Shown piece by piece: positions 1 to 6,056 of a DNA stretch of 8,000 nucleotides (position 1 is the stretch's first letter; each line of letters starts with the position of its first letter). The translations under genes and the position numbers were made by a program. Source of the stretch: Synergistaceae bacterium (GTDB lineage: Bacteria > Synergistota > Synergistia > Synergistales > Synergistaceae); NCBI GenBank assembly GCA_030539135.1, contig JAUNSQ010000071.1:1-8000 (forward strand), in the 5' to 3' direction. A model generated the notes under the pieces. That model worked only from the letters and a program-made list of their open reading frames with translations, made no database searches and was not told the DNA's origin.

Positions 1-572
1 GCGGCAAAATCGTAGCCAAGCTGAACTACCAGAAGGGCGACCAGGACTTCACGGCGCAGCTCACTGAGATCATCAGCAAGAAGCCGGACGTTCTCTATAT
101 CCCCGCCAACTTTGCGGAAGGCGCGATCATCATGCGTCAGGCGAGAGAGCTCGGCGCTAAGTTCAACATCCTTGGCGGCGACGCGATGGACAACCCCGAA
201 ATCGTCAAGATTGGCGGCAAATCAGTCGAAGGCTTCAGCTTCACGACATTCGCCTATGCTCCTGAGATGCCGAAGATGAACGCGACGCAGAAGCAGTTCA
301 CAGATAACTGGAGAAAGGCCTTCAAAGGCAAGGATCCGAACGCTCTGGCGGCTTGCGGATACGATGCTTACATGATCATCATGGACGCCATCAAACGCGC
401 GAACAGCACCGACCCGCAGAAGATCGCGGCGGCCCTCGCGGCGACGAAGAACTTCGCCGGAGTCACTGGACTTACGACGATAAACAAGACGCACGACGCT
501 GAGAAATCAGTCGGTATCATGCAGATCAAGAACGGCAAGAGGATATTCCTTACGGTCGTAAACCCGAAATAA
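1..572 (+). CDS. livK: Branched-chain amino-acid ABC transporter substrate-binding protein, C-terminal part (5' end outside window)
   Basis: Periplasmic binding protein of the LIV (HAAT) amino-acid transporter; it would capture leucine/isoleucine/valine-type ligands and deliver them to LivHM. The reading frame is open from base 3 and gives 189 residues before TAA at 570-572; the N-terminal half, with the signal peptide, lies upstream of the window. Seen: the Peripla_BP_6-type segments DFTAQLTEI, KPDVLYIPANFAEGA, then ILGGDAMDNPE, and a C-terminal stretch ACGYDAYMIIMDAI followed by FAGVTGLTTI and KSVGIMQIKNGK, which is the usual LivJ/LivK C-terminal order. An internal ATG at 132 is not a real start because homology-like sequence continues upstream of it. 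It is the first gene of the operon, followed by a hairpin and livH. The exact ligand cannot be read from this part; related proteins also bind other amino acids, amides or aromatic acids. Family call is secure, ligand is inferred from neighbours. Confidence 0.93.
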   Translation, partial: GKIVAKLNYQKGDQDFTAQLTEIISKKPDVLYIPANFAEGAIIMRQARELGAKFNILGGDAMDNPEIVKIGGKSVEGFSFTTFAYAPEMPKMNATQKQFTDNWRKAFKGKDPNALAACGYDAYMIIMDAIKRANSTDPQKIAAALAATKNFAGVTGLTTINKTHDAEKSVGIMQIKNGKRIFLTVVNPK

Positions 573-594
573 ATCACAGCTTTAAATAAATCGA

Positions 595-624
595 CAGGGG
601 GAGGAGATATCTTTCCTCCCCCTG
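595..624 (+). promoter_or_regulatory. GC-rich intercistronic hairpin between livK and livH
   Basis: Bases 595-605 (CAGGGGGAGGA) pair perfectly with 614-624 (TCCTCCCCCTG), an 11-bp stem that can extend by a G-U and an A-U pair around a tiny loop. It begins 22 nt after the livK stop. There is no proper T-run after it (CCTTGTTAAAAATG), so it is more likely an mRNA-stabilising or partial-termination hairpin that leaves more livK than livHMGF transcript. That role is inferred from the common need for excess binding protein. Confidence 0.72.
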
Positions 625-649
625 CCTTGTTAAAAATGAGGAATTCATC

Positions 650-1543
650 ATGACTTTGGATATGTTCATCCAGCACTTTTTCAATGCCCTAACGCTGGGC
701 AGCCTGTACGGACTCATCGCGATAGGTTACACGATGGTCTACGGCATACTGCGTCTCATAAACTTCGCACACGGCGATATCTTTATGATAAGCGCCTATT
801 TTGTCTTTTTAGGAATAACAGTCCTCAACCTGCCGTGGATACCGGCTGTATTCATATCTATCGCGGCCACCGCCCTGCTCGGCGTGCTCACCGATCGCAT
901 AGCCTACAGGCCGCTGCGCGAAGCGCCAAGGATATCCGCACTCATCAGCGCTATCGGCGTCTCGTTCTTCATTGAAAATATATGTCTCGTGCTGTTCACC
1001 GGCGTACCAAAGCCCATGCCGAGACTTGAGGCTCTTGTTACAGTAATGGAATTCGGCAACATAAGGATACTCCCGCTGGCCATCTTCGTGCCGGTGATGA
1101 CTACGATACTCATAGCGGGCCTGCTCTGGGTGCTCTATAAGACGCCGCCCGGACTCGCGATGCGCGCTATCTCCCGAGACATCGAGACGACCCGCCTTAT
1201 GGGCGTCAAGGTCGACAGGATAATCGCGCTCACGTTCGCCATCGGCTCGGCTCTCGCCGCCGCCGCGGGTATAATGTGGGCCCTGCGCTACCCGCAGATA
1301 CACCCGTTCATGGGGGTATTCCCCGGCTTCAAAGCCTTTATCGCCGCCGTCTTGGGCGGCATTGGTTCGGTGCAGGGCGCGATGATAGGCGGCCTGATAC
1401 TCGGGTTCATGGAGATTATGATAGTCGCCTTCTTTCCGGGCCTCTCCGGCTACCGCGACGCCTTCGCGTTCGTGCTGCTCATATTGATACTGCTCGTGAA
1501 GCCGACTGGGCTCATGGGTGAGAATATGGAGGACAAGATATGA
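650..1543 (+). CDS. livH: Branched-chain amino-acid ABC transporter permease LivH
   Basis: Inner-membrane permease subunit that pairs with LivM to form the translocation path. The 297-residue length is close to E. coli LivH (about 308). Seen: N-terminal LivH hallmark at residues 17-46 (LGSLYGLIAIGYTMVYG, then LRLINFAHGDIFM), several hydrophobic helices (about 18-32, 44-80, 96-116, 140-163, 191-212, 227-262, 271-284), and the cytoplasmic coupling loop SRDIETTRLMGVKVDR at 175-190 that contacts the ATPases. It ends with the typical LVKPTGLMG at 282-290. ATG 650 has a GAGGA site 8 nt upstream (638-642). Its stop overlaps the livM start by 4 nt (ATGA, 1540-1543), so the two subunits are translationally coupled. 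Nothing looks broken. Confidence 0.95.
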   Translation: MTLDMFIQHFFNALTLGSLYGLIAIGYTMVYGILRLINFAHGDIFMISAYFVFLGITVLNLPWIPAVFISIAATALLGVLTDRIAYRPLREAPRISALISAIGVSFFIENICLVLFTGVPKPMPRLEALVTVMEFGNIRILPLAIFVPVMTTILIAGLLWVLYKTPPGLAMRAISRDIETTRLMGVKVDRIIALTFAIGSALAAAAGIMWALRYPQIHPFMGVFPGFKAFIAAVLGGIGSVQGAMIGGLILGFMEIMIVAFFPGLSGYRDAFAFVLLILILLVKPTGLMGENMEDKI

Positions 1544-2580
1544 AGAAGAATACGAAACTTGCCCTCAACATATTCTGCCTTGCCCTGCTGGCCGCCTTCC
1601 TTTGGTGGGCGCAGGACAATCTCAACGGCTACAAAGTCCAGGTGCTTAACCTCGTCGCCGTCAACGCCATACTCGCGATAAGCCTCAATCTAATATACGG
1701 CTTCACCGGGATGTTCTCGCTCGGGCACGCCGGATTTATGGCGATTGGCGCTTATGTCAGCGCAATACTCATACTGCCGGCGGCGCAGAAGGAAATGATG
1801 TACATACTCGAACCAATAATCTGGCCGTTCTCCGTGATGCACGCGCCGTTCTTCGTCTCGGTGCTGGCAGGCGGAGCGGTCGCGGCCGCGTTTGGGCTGT
1901 TGATAGCTCTTCCCGTGCTTCGCCTCGGCGGCGACTACCTCGGTATTGCCACGCTCGGCTTCGCCGAGATAATACGCGTCATCTTCACGAACATAACGCC
2001 GATAACTAACGGGGCTCTGGGGCTCAAGGGCATCCCCGGCTACGCCAACCTCGGATGGAATTACTTCTGGTGCGTAGTCACCTTCTACGTGATAATCAAA
2101 CTGCTCTCCAGCAACTTCGGCAACTGCCTGCGGGCCATAAGGGACGACGAAGTGGCGGCGAGGGCTATGGGCATCAATACATTCAAGTGCAAGGCCATAT
2201 CGTTCGCGATAGGGGCGTTCTTTGCCGGAGTCGGCGGCGCGTTGCAGGGCAGCCTGATAACCACCATCGACCCCAAGATGTTCAACTTCCAGCTCACCTA
2301 CAACATACTGATGATAGTCGTCGTCGGAGGGCTAGGTTCAGTGACAGGCTCGATGGTCGGCGCGGTAGTCATTACCGTGCTGCTTGAGTGGCTTCGCTTC
2401 GTCGAGGACACGATGACTTTCGGCTCGTTTGAGATAGCGGGCATCCCTGGAATGAGGATGGTCATCTTCTCAATAGCCCTGCTCTTCATAATCCTCTATC
2501 GCAGAGAGGGAATGATCGGCGGCTACGAATTTAGCTGGGACAGCGTTGCGAAACGCTTCGGCAAAAAGGGGGACGCGTAA
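1540..2580 (+). CDS. livM: Branched-chain amino-acid ABC transporter permease LivM
   Basis: Second inner-membrane permease subunit, partner of LivH. 346 residues. Seen: hydrophobic N-terminal helix at 7-24, the conserved LivM block NLIYGFTGMFSLGHAGFMAI at about 50-69, ALPVLRLGGDYLGIATLGFA at 123-142, the coupling loop LRAIRDDEVAARAMGIN at 197-213, and the late helix VVGGLGSVTGSMVGA at 261-275. The C-terminal tail after residue 320 is charged and cytoplasmic, without the long extension seen in some LivM proteins or a fused ATPase. A GGAGG site at 1528-1532, inside the end of livH, sits 7 nt before the ATG. The TAA is immediately followed by the livG ATG with no spacer. Confidence 0.95.
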   Translation: MKKNTKLALNIFCLALLAAFLWWAQDNLNGYKVQVLNLVAVNAILAISLNLIYGFTGMFSLGHAGFMAIGAYVSAILILPAAQKEMMYILEPIIWPFSVMHAPFFVSVLAGGAVAAAFGLLIALPVLRLGGDYLGIATLGFAEIIRVIFTNITPITNGALGLKGIPGYANLGWNYFWCVVTFYVIIKLLSSNFGNCLRAIRDDEVAARAMGINTFKCKAISFAIGAFFAGVGGALQGSLITTIDPKMFNFQLTYNILMIVVVGGLGSVTGSMVGAVVITVLLEWLRFVEDTMTFGSFEIAGIPGMRMVIFSIALLFIILYRREGMIGGYEFSWDSVAKRFGKKGDA

Positions 2581-3363
2581 ATGGCTGACGTTATCCTTAA
2601 AACCGAAAACCTTACGATAAAGTTCGGCGGGCTCACCGCCGTCTCCGACTTCAACATGGAGGCCGTCCAGGGCCGCATCACGAGCCTTATCGGGCCAAAC
2701 GGCGCGGGGAAGACGACCCTCTTCAACATCATCACGGGATTTTACAAGCCGACGTCGGGCAGAGTCATATTCGATGGAGAGGACATCACCGGCAAGAAGC
2801 CTCACGATGTCTGCAAAGCCGGAATTGCCCGCACATTCCAGAACATTCGCCTCTTCGCGGGAGGCACTGTGCTGCAAAACGTCATGACGGCCTGCTGGAT
2901 ACGCCAGAAGTTGCCTTGGTGGGCCGCGCCGCTCATGCTCCCGACCTACTGCCGCGAGGAACGCGAGATACGCGAAAAGTCAATGACGCTGCTTGAATCG
3001 GTAGGGCTTTCCAGCCTCGCCGGAGAGGTGGCGACGGGGCTCCCATACGGCGCTCAGAGACGGCTTGAGATCGCGCGCGCCCTAGCGACGGAGCCGAAGT
3101 TCCTCCTGCTCGACGAACCGGCGGCGGGTATGAACCCGCAGGAAAGCGGCGAGCTCATGGACTTCATCAGGCAGATAAGAGACCAGTTCAAGCTCACGAT
3201 ACTGCTCATAGAACACGATATGAAGGTTGTCATGGGCGTATCCGAATACATCAGAGTGCTCGACTACGGAATGCTCATAGCCGAGGGGACGCCCGACGAG
3301 ATACGCTCGAACCCGAAAGTCATAGAGGCCTATCTTGGAAAGGGGGCTGCCGCCAATGCTTAA
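2581..3363 (+). CDS. livG: Branched-chain amino-acid ABC transporter ATP-binding protein LivG
   Basis: Cytoplasmic ATPase subunit that forms a heterodimer with LivF and drives LivHM. 260 residues, normal for LivG. Seen: Walker A GPNGAGKTT at 38-46, Q-loop Q87 in ARTFQNIRLF (83-92), signature LPYGAQRRLEIARAL at 154-168 (the LivG-type variant of LSGGQ), Walker B FLLLDEP at 174-180 with catalytic E179, the LivG-typical AAGMNPQE D-loop region at 181-188, and switch histidine H212 in LIEHDMK. The ATG at 2581 directly follows the livM stop; a GGGGGA site lies 7 nt upstream, within livM. The last 8 nt overlap the start of livF. Confidence 0.95.
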   Translation: MADVILKTENLTIKFGGLTAVSDFNMEAVQGRITSLIGPNGAGKTTLFNIITGFYKPTSGRVIFDGEDITGKKPHDVCKAGIARTFQNIRLFAGGTVLQNVMTACWIRQKLPWWAAPLMLPTYCREEREIREKSMTLLESVGLSSLAGEVATGLPYGAQRRLEIARALATEPKFLLLDEPAAGMNPQESGELMDFIRQIRDQFKLTILLIEHDMKVVMGVSEYIRVLDYGMLIAEGTPDEIRSNPKVIEAYLGKGAAANA

Positions 3364-4060
3364 AATAGAAAACTTGCAGGTCCATTACGGCGGTATACAC
3401 GCCATACGCGGCGTCTCGCTCGAAGTCCCGATGGGCAAGATAGTCACGCTCATAGGGGCCAACGGCGCGGGGAAGAGTAGCACGCTCCGCTCGATAGCCG
3501 GGCTCATCAAGAGCAAGACAGGCAGCATCACATGGAAGGGCGAAAACATCATGAAGGCGCTCCCGGAGCAGATACTTGAATCCGGCATCGCGCTCTGCCC
3601 CGAGGGACGCCGCATATTCCCGCAGCTCACCGTCCTTGAGAACCTCAAGCTCGGCGGCTACGCGCGCAAAGATAAGTCCAGCCTCAACGACGCCATAGAA
3701 AGGGCGTTCGCCAGCTTCCCGCGCCTCAAGGAGCGCTCATGGCAGCTAGGAGGCACTCTATCAGGCGGCGAACAGCAGATGCTCGCGCTCGCTCGCGCCC
3801 TGATGAGCGACCCGGAGCTCGTGATGATGGACGAACCATCGCTCGGCCTCGCGCCGATACTCGTCGAAGAAGTCTTTGAGATCATCAGAAAGATTAACAA
3901 AGAGGGCAAGACAGTCCTGCTCGTCGAACAGAACGCCTTTGGCGCGCTAAACGTGGCGGACTACGCATACGTCCTCGAAGTTGGCGAGATATCGCTCCAA
4001 GGGACGGGCGCGGAACTTTTGTCCGACAACCGCGTCGTCTCGGCCTACCTCGGCGGATAA
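3356..4060 (+). CDS. livF: Branched-chain amino-acid ABC transporter ATP-binding protein LivF
   Basis: Second ATPase subunit, partner of LivG. 234 residues from the preferred ATG. Seen: Walker A GANGAGKSS at 34-42, the CPEGRRIFPQLTVLENL block at 81-97 that marks LivF, signature LSGGEQQMLALARAL at 135-149, and Walker B LVMMDEP at 155-161. The switch position is glutamine (LLVEQNA, Q192) instead of histidine, a normal LivF feature rather than a defect. An upstream in-frame TTG at 3335 would add seven residues, but ATG 3356 is favoured: it gives the usual LivF start (MLKIENLQVHYGGI), and AAAGGGGG at 3339-3346 is 9 nt away. It overlaps livG by 8 nt and is the last operon gene, followed 25 nt later by a strong terminator. 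Confidence 0.95.
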   Translation: MLKIENLQVHYGGIHAIRGVSLEVPMGKIVTLIGANGAGKSSTLRSIAGLIKSKTGSITWKGENIMKALPEQILESGIALCPEGRRIFPQLTVLENLKLGGYARKDKSSLNDAIERAFASFPRLKERSWQLGGTLSGGEQQMLALARALMSDPELVMMDEPSLGLAPILVEEVFEIIRKINKEGKTVLLVEQNAFGALNVADYAYVLEVGEISLQGTGAELLSDNRVVSAYLGG

Positions 4061-4085
4061 GCAATACCCACCAGCTCAATATACG

Positions 4086-4114
4086 ACGGCCCGCGAGAAA
4101 TCGCGGGCCGTTTT
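4086..4114 (+). terminator. Rho-independent terminator of the liv operon
   Basis: A perfect 11-bp stem, ACGGCCCGCGA (4086-4096) with TCGCGGGCCGT (4101-4111), closed by a GAAA tetraloop and followed by TTTTGTC. It starts 25 nt after the livF stop and ends the livKHMGF transcript. Confidence 0.95.
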
Positions 4115-4154
4115 GTCATACTCTCCCGTCGCCGATGTTTTCTATTTTTTATTT

Positions 4155-4192
4155 GTCTGCCCGCTAGTTTTAATGCGGGCAAAGGTGTCTTT
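4155..4192 (+). repeat. Hairpin repeat copy 1 (divergent)
   Basis: GTC, then TGCCCGC (4158-4164) pairing with GCGGGCA (4175-4181) around a 10-nt loop, then AAGGTGTCTTT. The layout matches the three copies downstream, but the stem is one pair shorter and the tail starts AAGG instead of CCAG. Confidence 0.6.
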
Positions 4193-4206
4193 GAGGCTCC
4201 TCCTCT

Positions 4207-4245
4207 GTCGCACCGCAATGACCCTATGCGGTGCCCAGTGTCTTT
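4207..4245 (+). repeat. Hairpin repeat copy 2
   Basis: GTC, stem GCACCGCA (4210-4217) with TGCGGTGC (4227-4234), a 9-nt loop, then CCAGTGTCTTT. The 42-nt block starting at 4202 matches the block starting at 4336 at 39 positions. The mismatches are two in the loop and one in the last stem position. Confidence 0.85.
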
Positions 4246-4340
4246 AATGCCTTAGTCTTTTAGGGTCAACGCCACTTTGGCCCGTATTGAAGCACAATGG
4301 GCAGACGAGAAAAAAGACCCGTTACTTCGCAACGCCCTCT

Positions 4341-4377
4341 GTCGCACCGCAATGCCCCCATGCGGTGTCCAGTGTCT
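4341..4377 (+). repeat. Hairpin repeat copy 3
   Basis: GTC, stem GCACCGCA (4344-4351) with TGCGGTGT (4361-4368, the outermost pair becoming G-U), a 9-nt loop, then CCAGTGTCT. It is a near-identical copy of repeat 2, 134 nt downstream. Confidence 0.85.
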
Positions 4378-4384
4378 CCTTCCC

Positions 4385-4423
4385 GTCATGCCCGAGTGTT
4401 CCTATCGGGCATCCAGCGTCTTT
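4385..4423 (+). repeat. Hairpin repeat copy 4, different stem sequence
   Basis: GTC, stem ATGCCCGA (4388-4395) with TCGGGCAT (4405-4412), a 9-nt loop, then CCAGCGTCTTT. Only 7 nt separate it from copy 3. The stem sequence differs from copies 2 and 3 but pairing and geometry are kept. The GTCAT...ATCCAG edges resemble a REP-like hairpin motif I recall from many bacterial genomes; this is recollection, not a search result. Confidence 0.8.
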
Positions 4424-4536
4424 AAAATATTTTTCTTCTCGCCTTTCTTTATCACCCTTAACCTGACGCTGTAATGCTTTATCATCTTCCTGACGGCGAA
4501 TGCCGCGCAGCTTTTATCCCGACAGGAGGAGATGTC

Positions 4537-4641
4537 ATGACAAAATTTTTCATATCGCGCATCCCGCATCCGAGGCCGCTAAAGATACTTGCGATAGCGG
4601 CCCTCACGTTTAACATAATGTTCGTCATAACGCTCGGATAA
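4537..4641 (+). CDS. Candidate 34-residue single-pass membrane protein
   Basis: I do not recognise this protein. ATG 4537 to TAA 4639-4641 encodes 34 residues. The N-terminus is short and basic (K3, R8, H11, R13, K16), followed by an uninterrupted hydrophobic segment from about residue 17 to 33 (ILAIAALTFNIMFVITL) that is long enough to cross a membrane once, ending in a single glycine. The ribosome-binding site is the best in the window: AGGAGGAG at 4524-4531, with AGGAGG ending 7 nt before the ATG. Codons (ATA for Ile, CCG, GCG) match the GC-rich neighbours, so it looks native. The positive-inside rule predicts a cytoplasmic N-terminus. No clear promoter of its own is visible; the nucleoside hydrolase promoter lies directly after its stop, so it may be a separate transcript. 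Function unknown; a non-functional chance ORF is possible but unlikely given the Shine-Dalgarno site. Confidence 0.6.
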   Translation: MTKFFISRIPHPRPLKILAIAALTFNIMFVITLG

Positions 4642-4642
4642 T

Positions 4643-4673
4643 TTGCCCCGCCGCCGCGTGATACTGCTATAAT
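4643..4673 (+). promoter_or_regulatory. Extended -10 promoter for the nucleoside hydrolase gene
   Basis: Perfect TATAAT at 4668-4673 with an upstream TGC (4665-4667), forming an extended -10 element. TTGCCC at 4643-4648 is a 4/6 match to the -35 consensus at a long 19-nt spacing, which the extended -10 can tolerate. Transcription would start near 4680, about 33 nt before ATG 4713. Confidence 0.65.
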
Positions 4674-4712
4674 CGTATAAAGCGCAACGCGACGGAAAGG
4701 AAATGAAAGAGA

Positions 4713-5810
4713 ATGACAAACCAAGCGGCACAGAACGGCCTTATCGTGATATTGATATGCCTTATATCCATCTTCCCCATATCGGCAGAGGCGGCCCAGA
4801 AGAGGGAGAAAATCCTCCTCGACACGGACATGGTCGAGGCGTTTGACGACGGCATAGCCATGCTCATGCTCGCGAAATCTCCGAACATACAGCTCCTTGG
4901 GGTCACGACTGTAACCGGCAACACATGGGCCAAAGAGGGAGCGGCTTATGGACTCCGCCAGCTCGAGGCCATCGGCATGGAGAAGGAAGTTCCGCTTGTT
5001 ATCGGCGAGGAATACCCGACGCGCAAAGGCCGCATCGAAAATATGAAGCAGGAGCGTATAGAATTTGGCAGGGGCTACGACGACTACACGGGGGCCGCGA
5101 TGCGCCCCAACCCAGCGTCATGGCGCGACGTTTATAAGAAAGCATACGGCGAAGAGCCGAAGTCTGCGCCGCTTGAGAAAGACGCGGCCGACTTCATAAT
5201 AGAACAGGTCAGGAAATACCCCGGAGAAGTCACCATCGTCGCTGTCGGCCCCTGCACGAACATCGCGAAAGCTATACAGAGAGCGCCTGAAATCGTCCCG
5301 CTCGTGAAGAGGATAATCTACATGGGCGGAGCATTCTTCGTCCCCGGCAACGTAACGCCAGCCGCCGAGTTCAACTGGTGGTTCGACCCCGAATCGGCCA
5401 AGGCCGCCCTCAGAGCGCCGTTCAAAGAGCAGACGATCGTCCCGCTCGACCCGTGCGTCAAGGTTCGCCTCACCCCTGCGAGATATCGCGAAGTCTCAGC
5501 CGTTGTCAAAAATCCAAAGCTCGCCGAAATGATGCGCAGACAATATAAAAACTACTTTGGCGACGGACGCGACCCCGACACATACTTCATCTGGGACGCG
5601 CTGACCGCGCTCGCCCTCATCGACCCCACGGTCGTAACGGAGTCCGTAGCCCTGCCCGTCGATGTCAACGACACATACAGCCTATCCTACGGCGAGTCCC
5701 TCGCTTTCAAAGGCATCCCGCCCATAGGCGCTCAGAAGGCAAAAATCATCCTCTCCATCGACGAGCCCCGCGCATGGAAAATGCTGTTGGAGGCGTGCGG
5801 AATGTTTTAG
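4713..5810 (+). CDS. Exported nucleoside hydrolase (inosine-uridine-preferring family)
   Basis: Hydrolyses the N-glycosidic bond of ribonucleosides to base plus ribose, for salvage. 365 residues. Residues 10-23 are hydrophobic and A25-E26-A27 is a plausible signal-peptidase I site, so the mature enzyme (about 338 residues) should be periplasmic. Seen: calcium-site aspartates in LLDTDMVEAFDDGIA (D37, D39, D45, D46), VTGN at 67-70, AVGPCTNIAKA at 177-187, GNVTPAAEFN at 212-221 (E219, N221 expected to bind ribose), and FIWDALTALALIDP at 292-305 with D295 as the last calcium ligand. W294 stands where inosine-uridine enzymes carry the active-site histidine; a tryptophan there is known from purine-specific (IAG) hydrolases, so purine preference is likely. 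ATG 4713 is the first start after an in-frame TGA at 4704; GGAAAGGA lies 11 nt upstream. Oddly, the signal-peptide N-region has no basic residue. No intrinsic terminator follows. Confidence 0.9.
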   Translation: MTNQAAQNGLIVILICLISIFPISAEAAQKREKILLDTDMVEAFDDGIAMLMLAKSPNIQLLGVTTVTGNTWAKEGAAYGLRQLEAIGMEKEVPLVIGEEYPTRKGRIENMKQERIEFGRGYDDYTGAAMRPNPASWRDVYKKAYGEEPKSAPLEKDAADFIIEQVRKYPGEVTIVAVGPCTNIAKAIQRAPEIVPLVKRIIYMGGAFFVPGNVTPAAEFNWWFDPESAKAALRAPFKEQTIVPLDPCVKVRLTPARYREVSAVVKNPKLAEMMRRQYKNYFGDGRDPDTYFIWDALTALALIDPTVVTESVALPVDVNDTYSLSYGESLAFKGIPPIGAQKAKIILSIDEPRAWKMLLEACGMF

Positions 5811-5852
5811 AAAAAATCTGGAAAAGTTTTTAAACAATATTTTTCATTACAT

Positions 5853-5880
5853 TTAACATGACGCTTTCATGTGATATAAA
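5853..5880 (+). promoter_or_regulatory. Probable cas3 promoter
   Basis: TTAACA at 5853-5858 (5/6 match to -35) is followed 16 nt later by TATAAA at 5875-5880 (5/6 match to -10), with TG at 5872-5873 giving an extended -10. Transcription would start near 5887, leaving a leader of about 170 nt before cas3. Confidence 0.6.
5856..5872. promoter_or_regulatory. Operator-like palindrome inside the cas3 promoter spacer
   Basis: ACATGA (5856-5861) and TCATGT (5867-5872) are perfect inverted arms around CGCTT. The 17-bp site overlaps the end of the -35 and fills the spacer up to the extended -10 TG, a position where a bound dimeric repressor would block RNA polymerase. The regulator is unknown. Confidence 0.45.
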
Positions 5881-5961
5881 AGAATAGCGGGCGGACAATA
5901 TATTCTAGTAAAAGTTCTGGCAACAATAGTAACATTTTGGTATAACTATTTCGGTTCTAGT

Positions 5962-6018
5962 CCCACAAATAGCAAGCGATTCATTGATGCTTCCTTCTAA
6001 AGTTTTGTGGGTGTTTTT
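5962..6018 (+). promoter_or_regulatory. Leader stem-loop with T-run upstream of cas3
   Basis: CCCACAAA (5962-5969) pairs perfectly with TTTGTGGG (6004-6011), enclosing 34 nt that can form a small inner hairpin (AGCA 5971-5974 with TGCT 5988-5991). The right arm is followed at once by TGTTTTT (6012-6018), a terminator-like tract. It could be an attenuator in the cas3 leader or a weak terminator of upstream transcription. The large loop makes it weaker than the liv terminator. Confidence 0.45.
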
Positions 6019-6056
6019 GACGACATACTACTTGAGACAGAAAGAAGAGTATACGA

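Larger units (their letters stand above)
4061..4536. other. Gene-free interval after livF: terminator plus four hairpin repeats
   Basis: This stretch holds the livF terminator and four related hairpin repeats (listed separately). Between the second and third repeats, 4246-4340 contains a weak imperfect inverted repeat (GCCC at 4280-4283 and ATTG at 4286-4289 pairing with CAATGGGC at about 4295-4302). From 4424 to 4522 the sequence is AT-rich, then ordinary, with no feature I can support. Two short forward ORFs cross this interval (3981-4247 and 4277-4474), but they are translations of the repeats and are not genes. Confidence 0.7.
5811..6056. other. AT-rich intergenic region ahead of cas3
   Basis: Composition drops sharply right after the nucleoside hydrolase stop. 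The interval carries the promoter, operator-like palindrome and leader stem-loop listed separately. Additional weak signals are an inverted repeat AGAATA (5881-5886)/TATTCT (5901-5906), a direct repeat TTCTAGT (5903-5909 and 5955-5961), and a second possible extended -10 (TGGTATAAC, 5938-5946) with a poor -35 (TGGCAA, 5918-5923). I see no CRISPR repeat here and no convincing terminator for the upstream gene. Confidence 0.6.

Noticed and set aside
3335..3355. Extended livF start at TTG 3335
   Set aside because: ATG 3356 has a well-spaced AAAGGGGG site and yields the normal LivF N-terminus; the TTG would overlap livG further without support.
3926..3934. LivF has Gln in place of the ABC switch histidine (LLVEQNA)
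   Set aside because: This glutamine is a standard feature of LivF proteins, including E. coli LivF, and not a sign of loss of function.
4155..4423. The hairpin repeats as a CRISPR array
   Set aside because: Copies are spaced irregularly (52, 134 and 44 nt between starts), differ in sequence, and the intervals are not uniform unique spacers.
3981..4474. Two forward ORFs (88 and 65 codons) downstream of livF
   Set aside because: The first begins inside livF in another frame and runs through the terminator and repeat copies 1 and 2; the second is largely a translation of repeat copies 3 and 4. Neither has a ribosome-binding site or a recognisable domain, and the shared CRTAM...CG.QCL peptide comes from the DNA repeat.
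4703..4712. ATG at 4703 as an alternative nucleoside hydrolase start
   Set aside because: It is in a different frame from the hydrolase and soon reaches a stop; the purine-rich ribosome-binding site is also too close to it.
1..5810. The liv operon plus nucleoside hydrolase as one nucleoside-uptake and cleavage system
   Set aside because: A strong terminator, a repeat cluster and a separate promoter divide them, and LivH/M/G/F carry ordinary branched-chain amino-acid transporter hallmarks.
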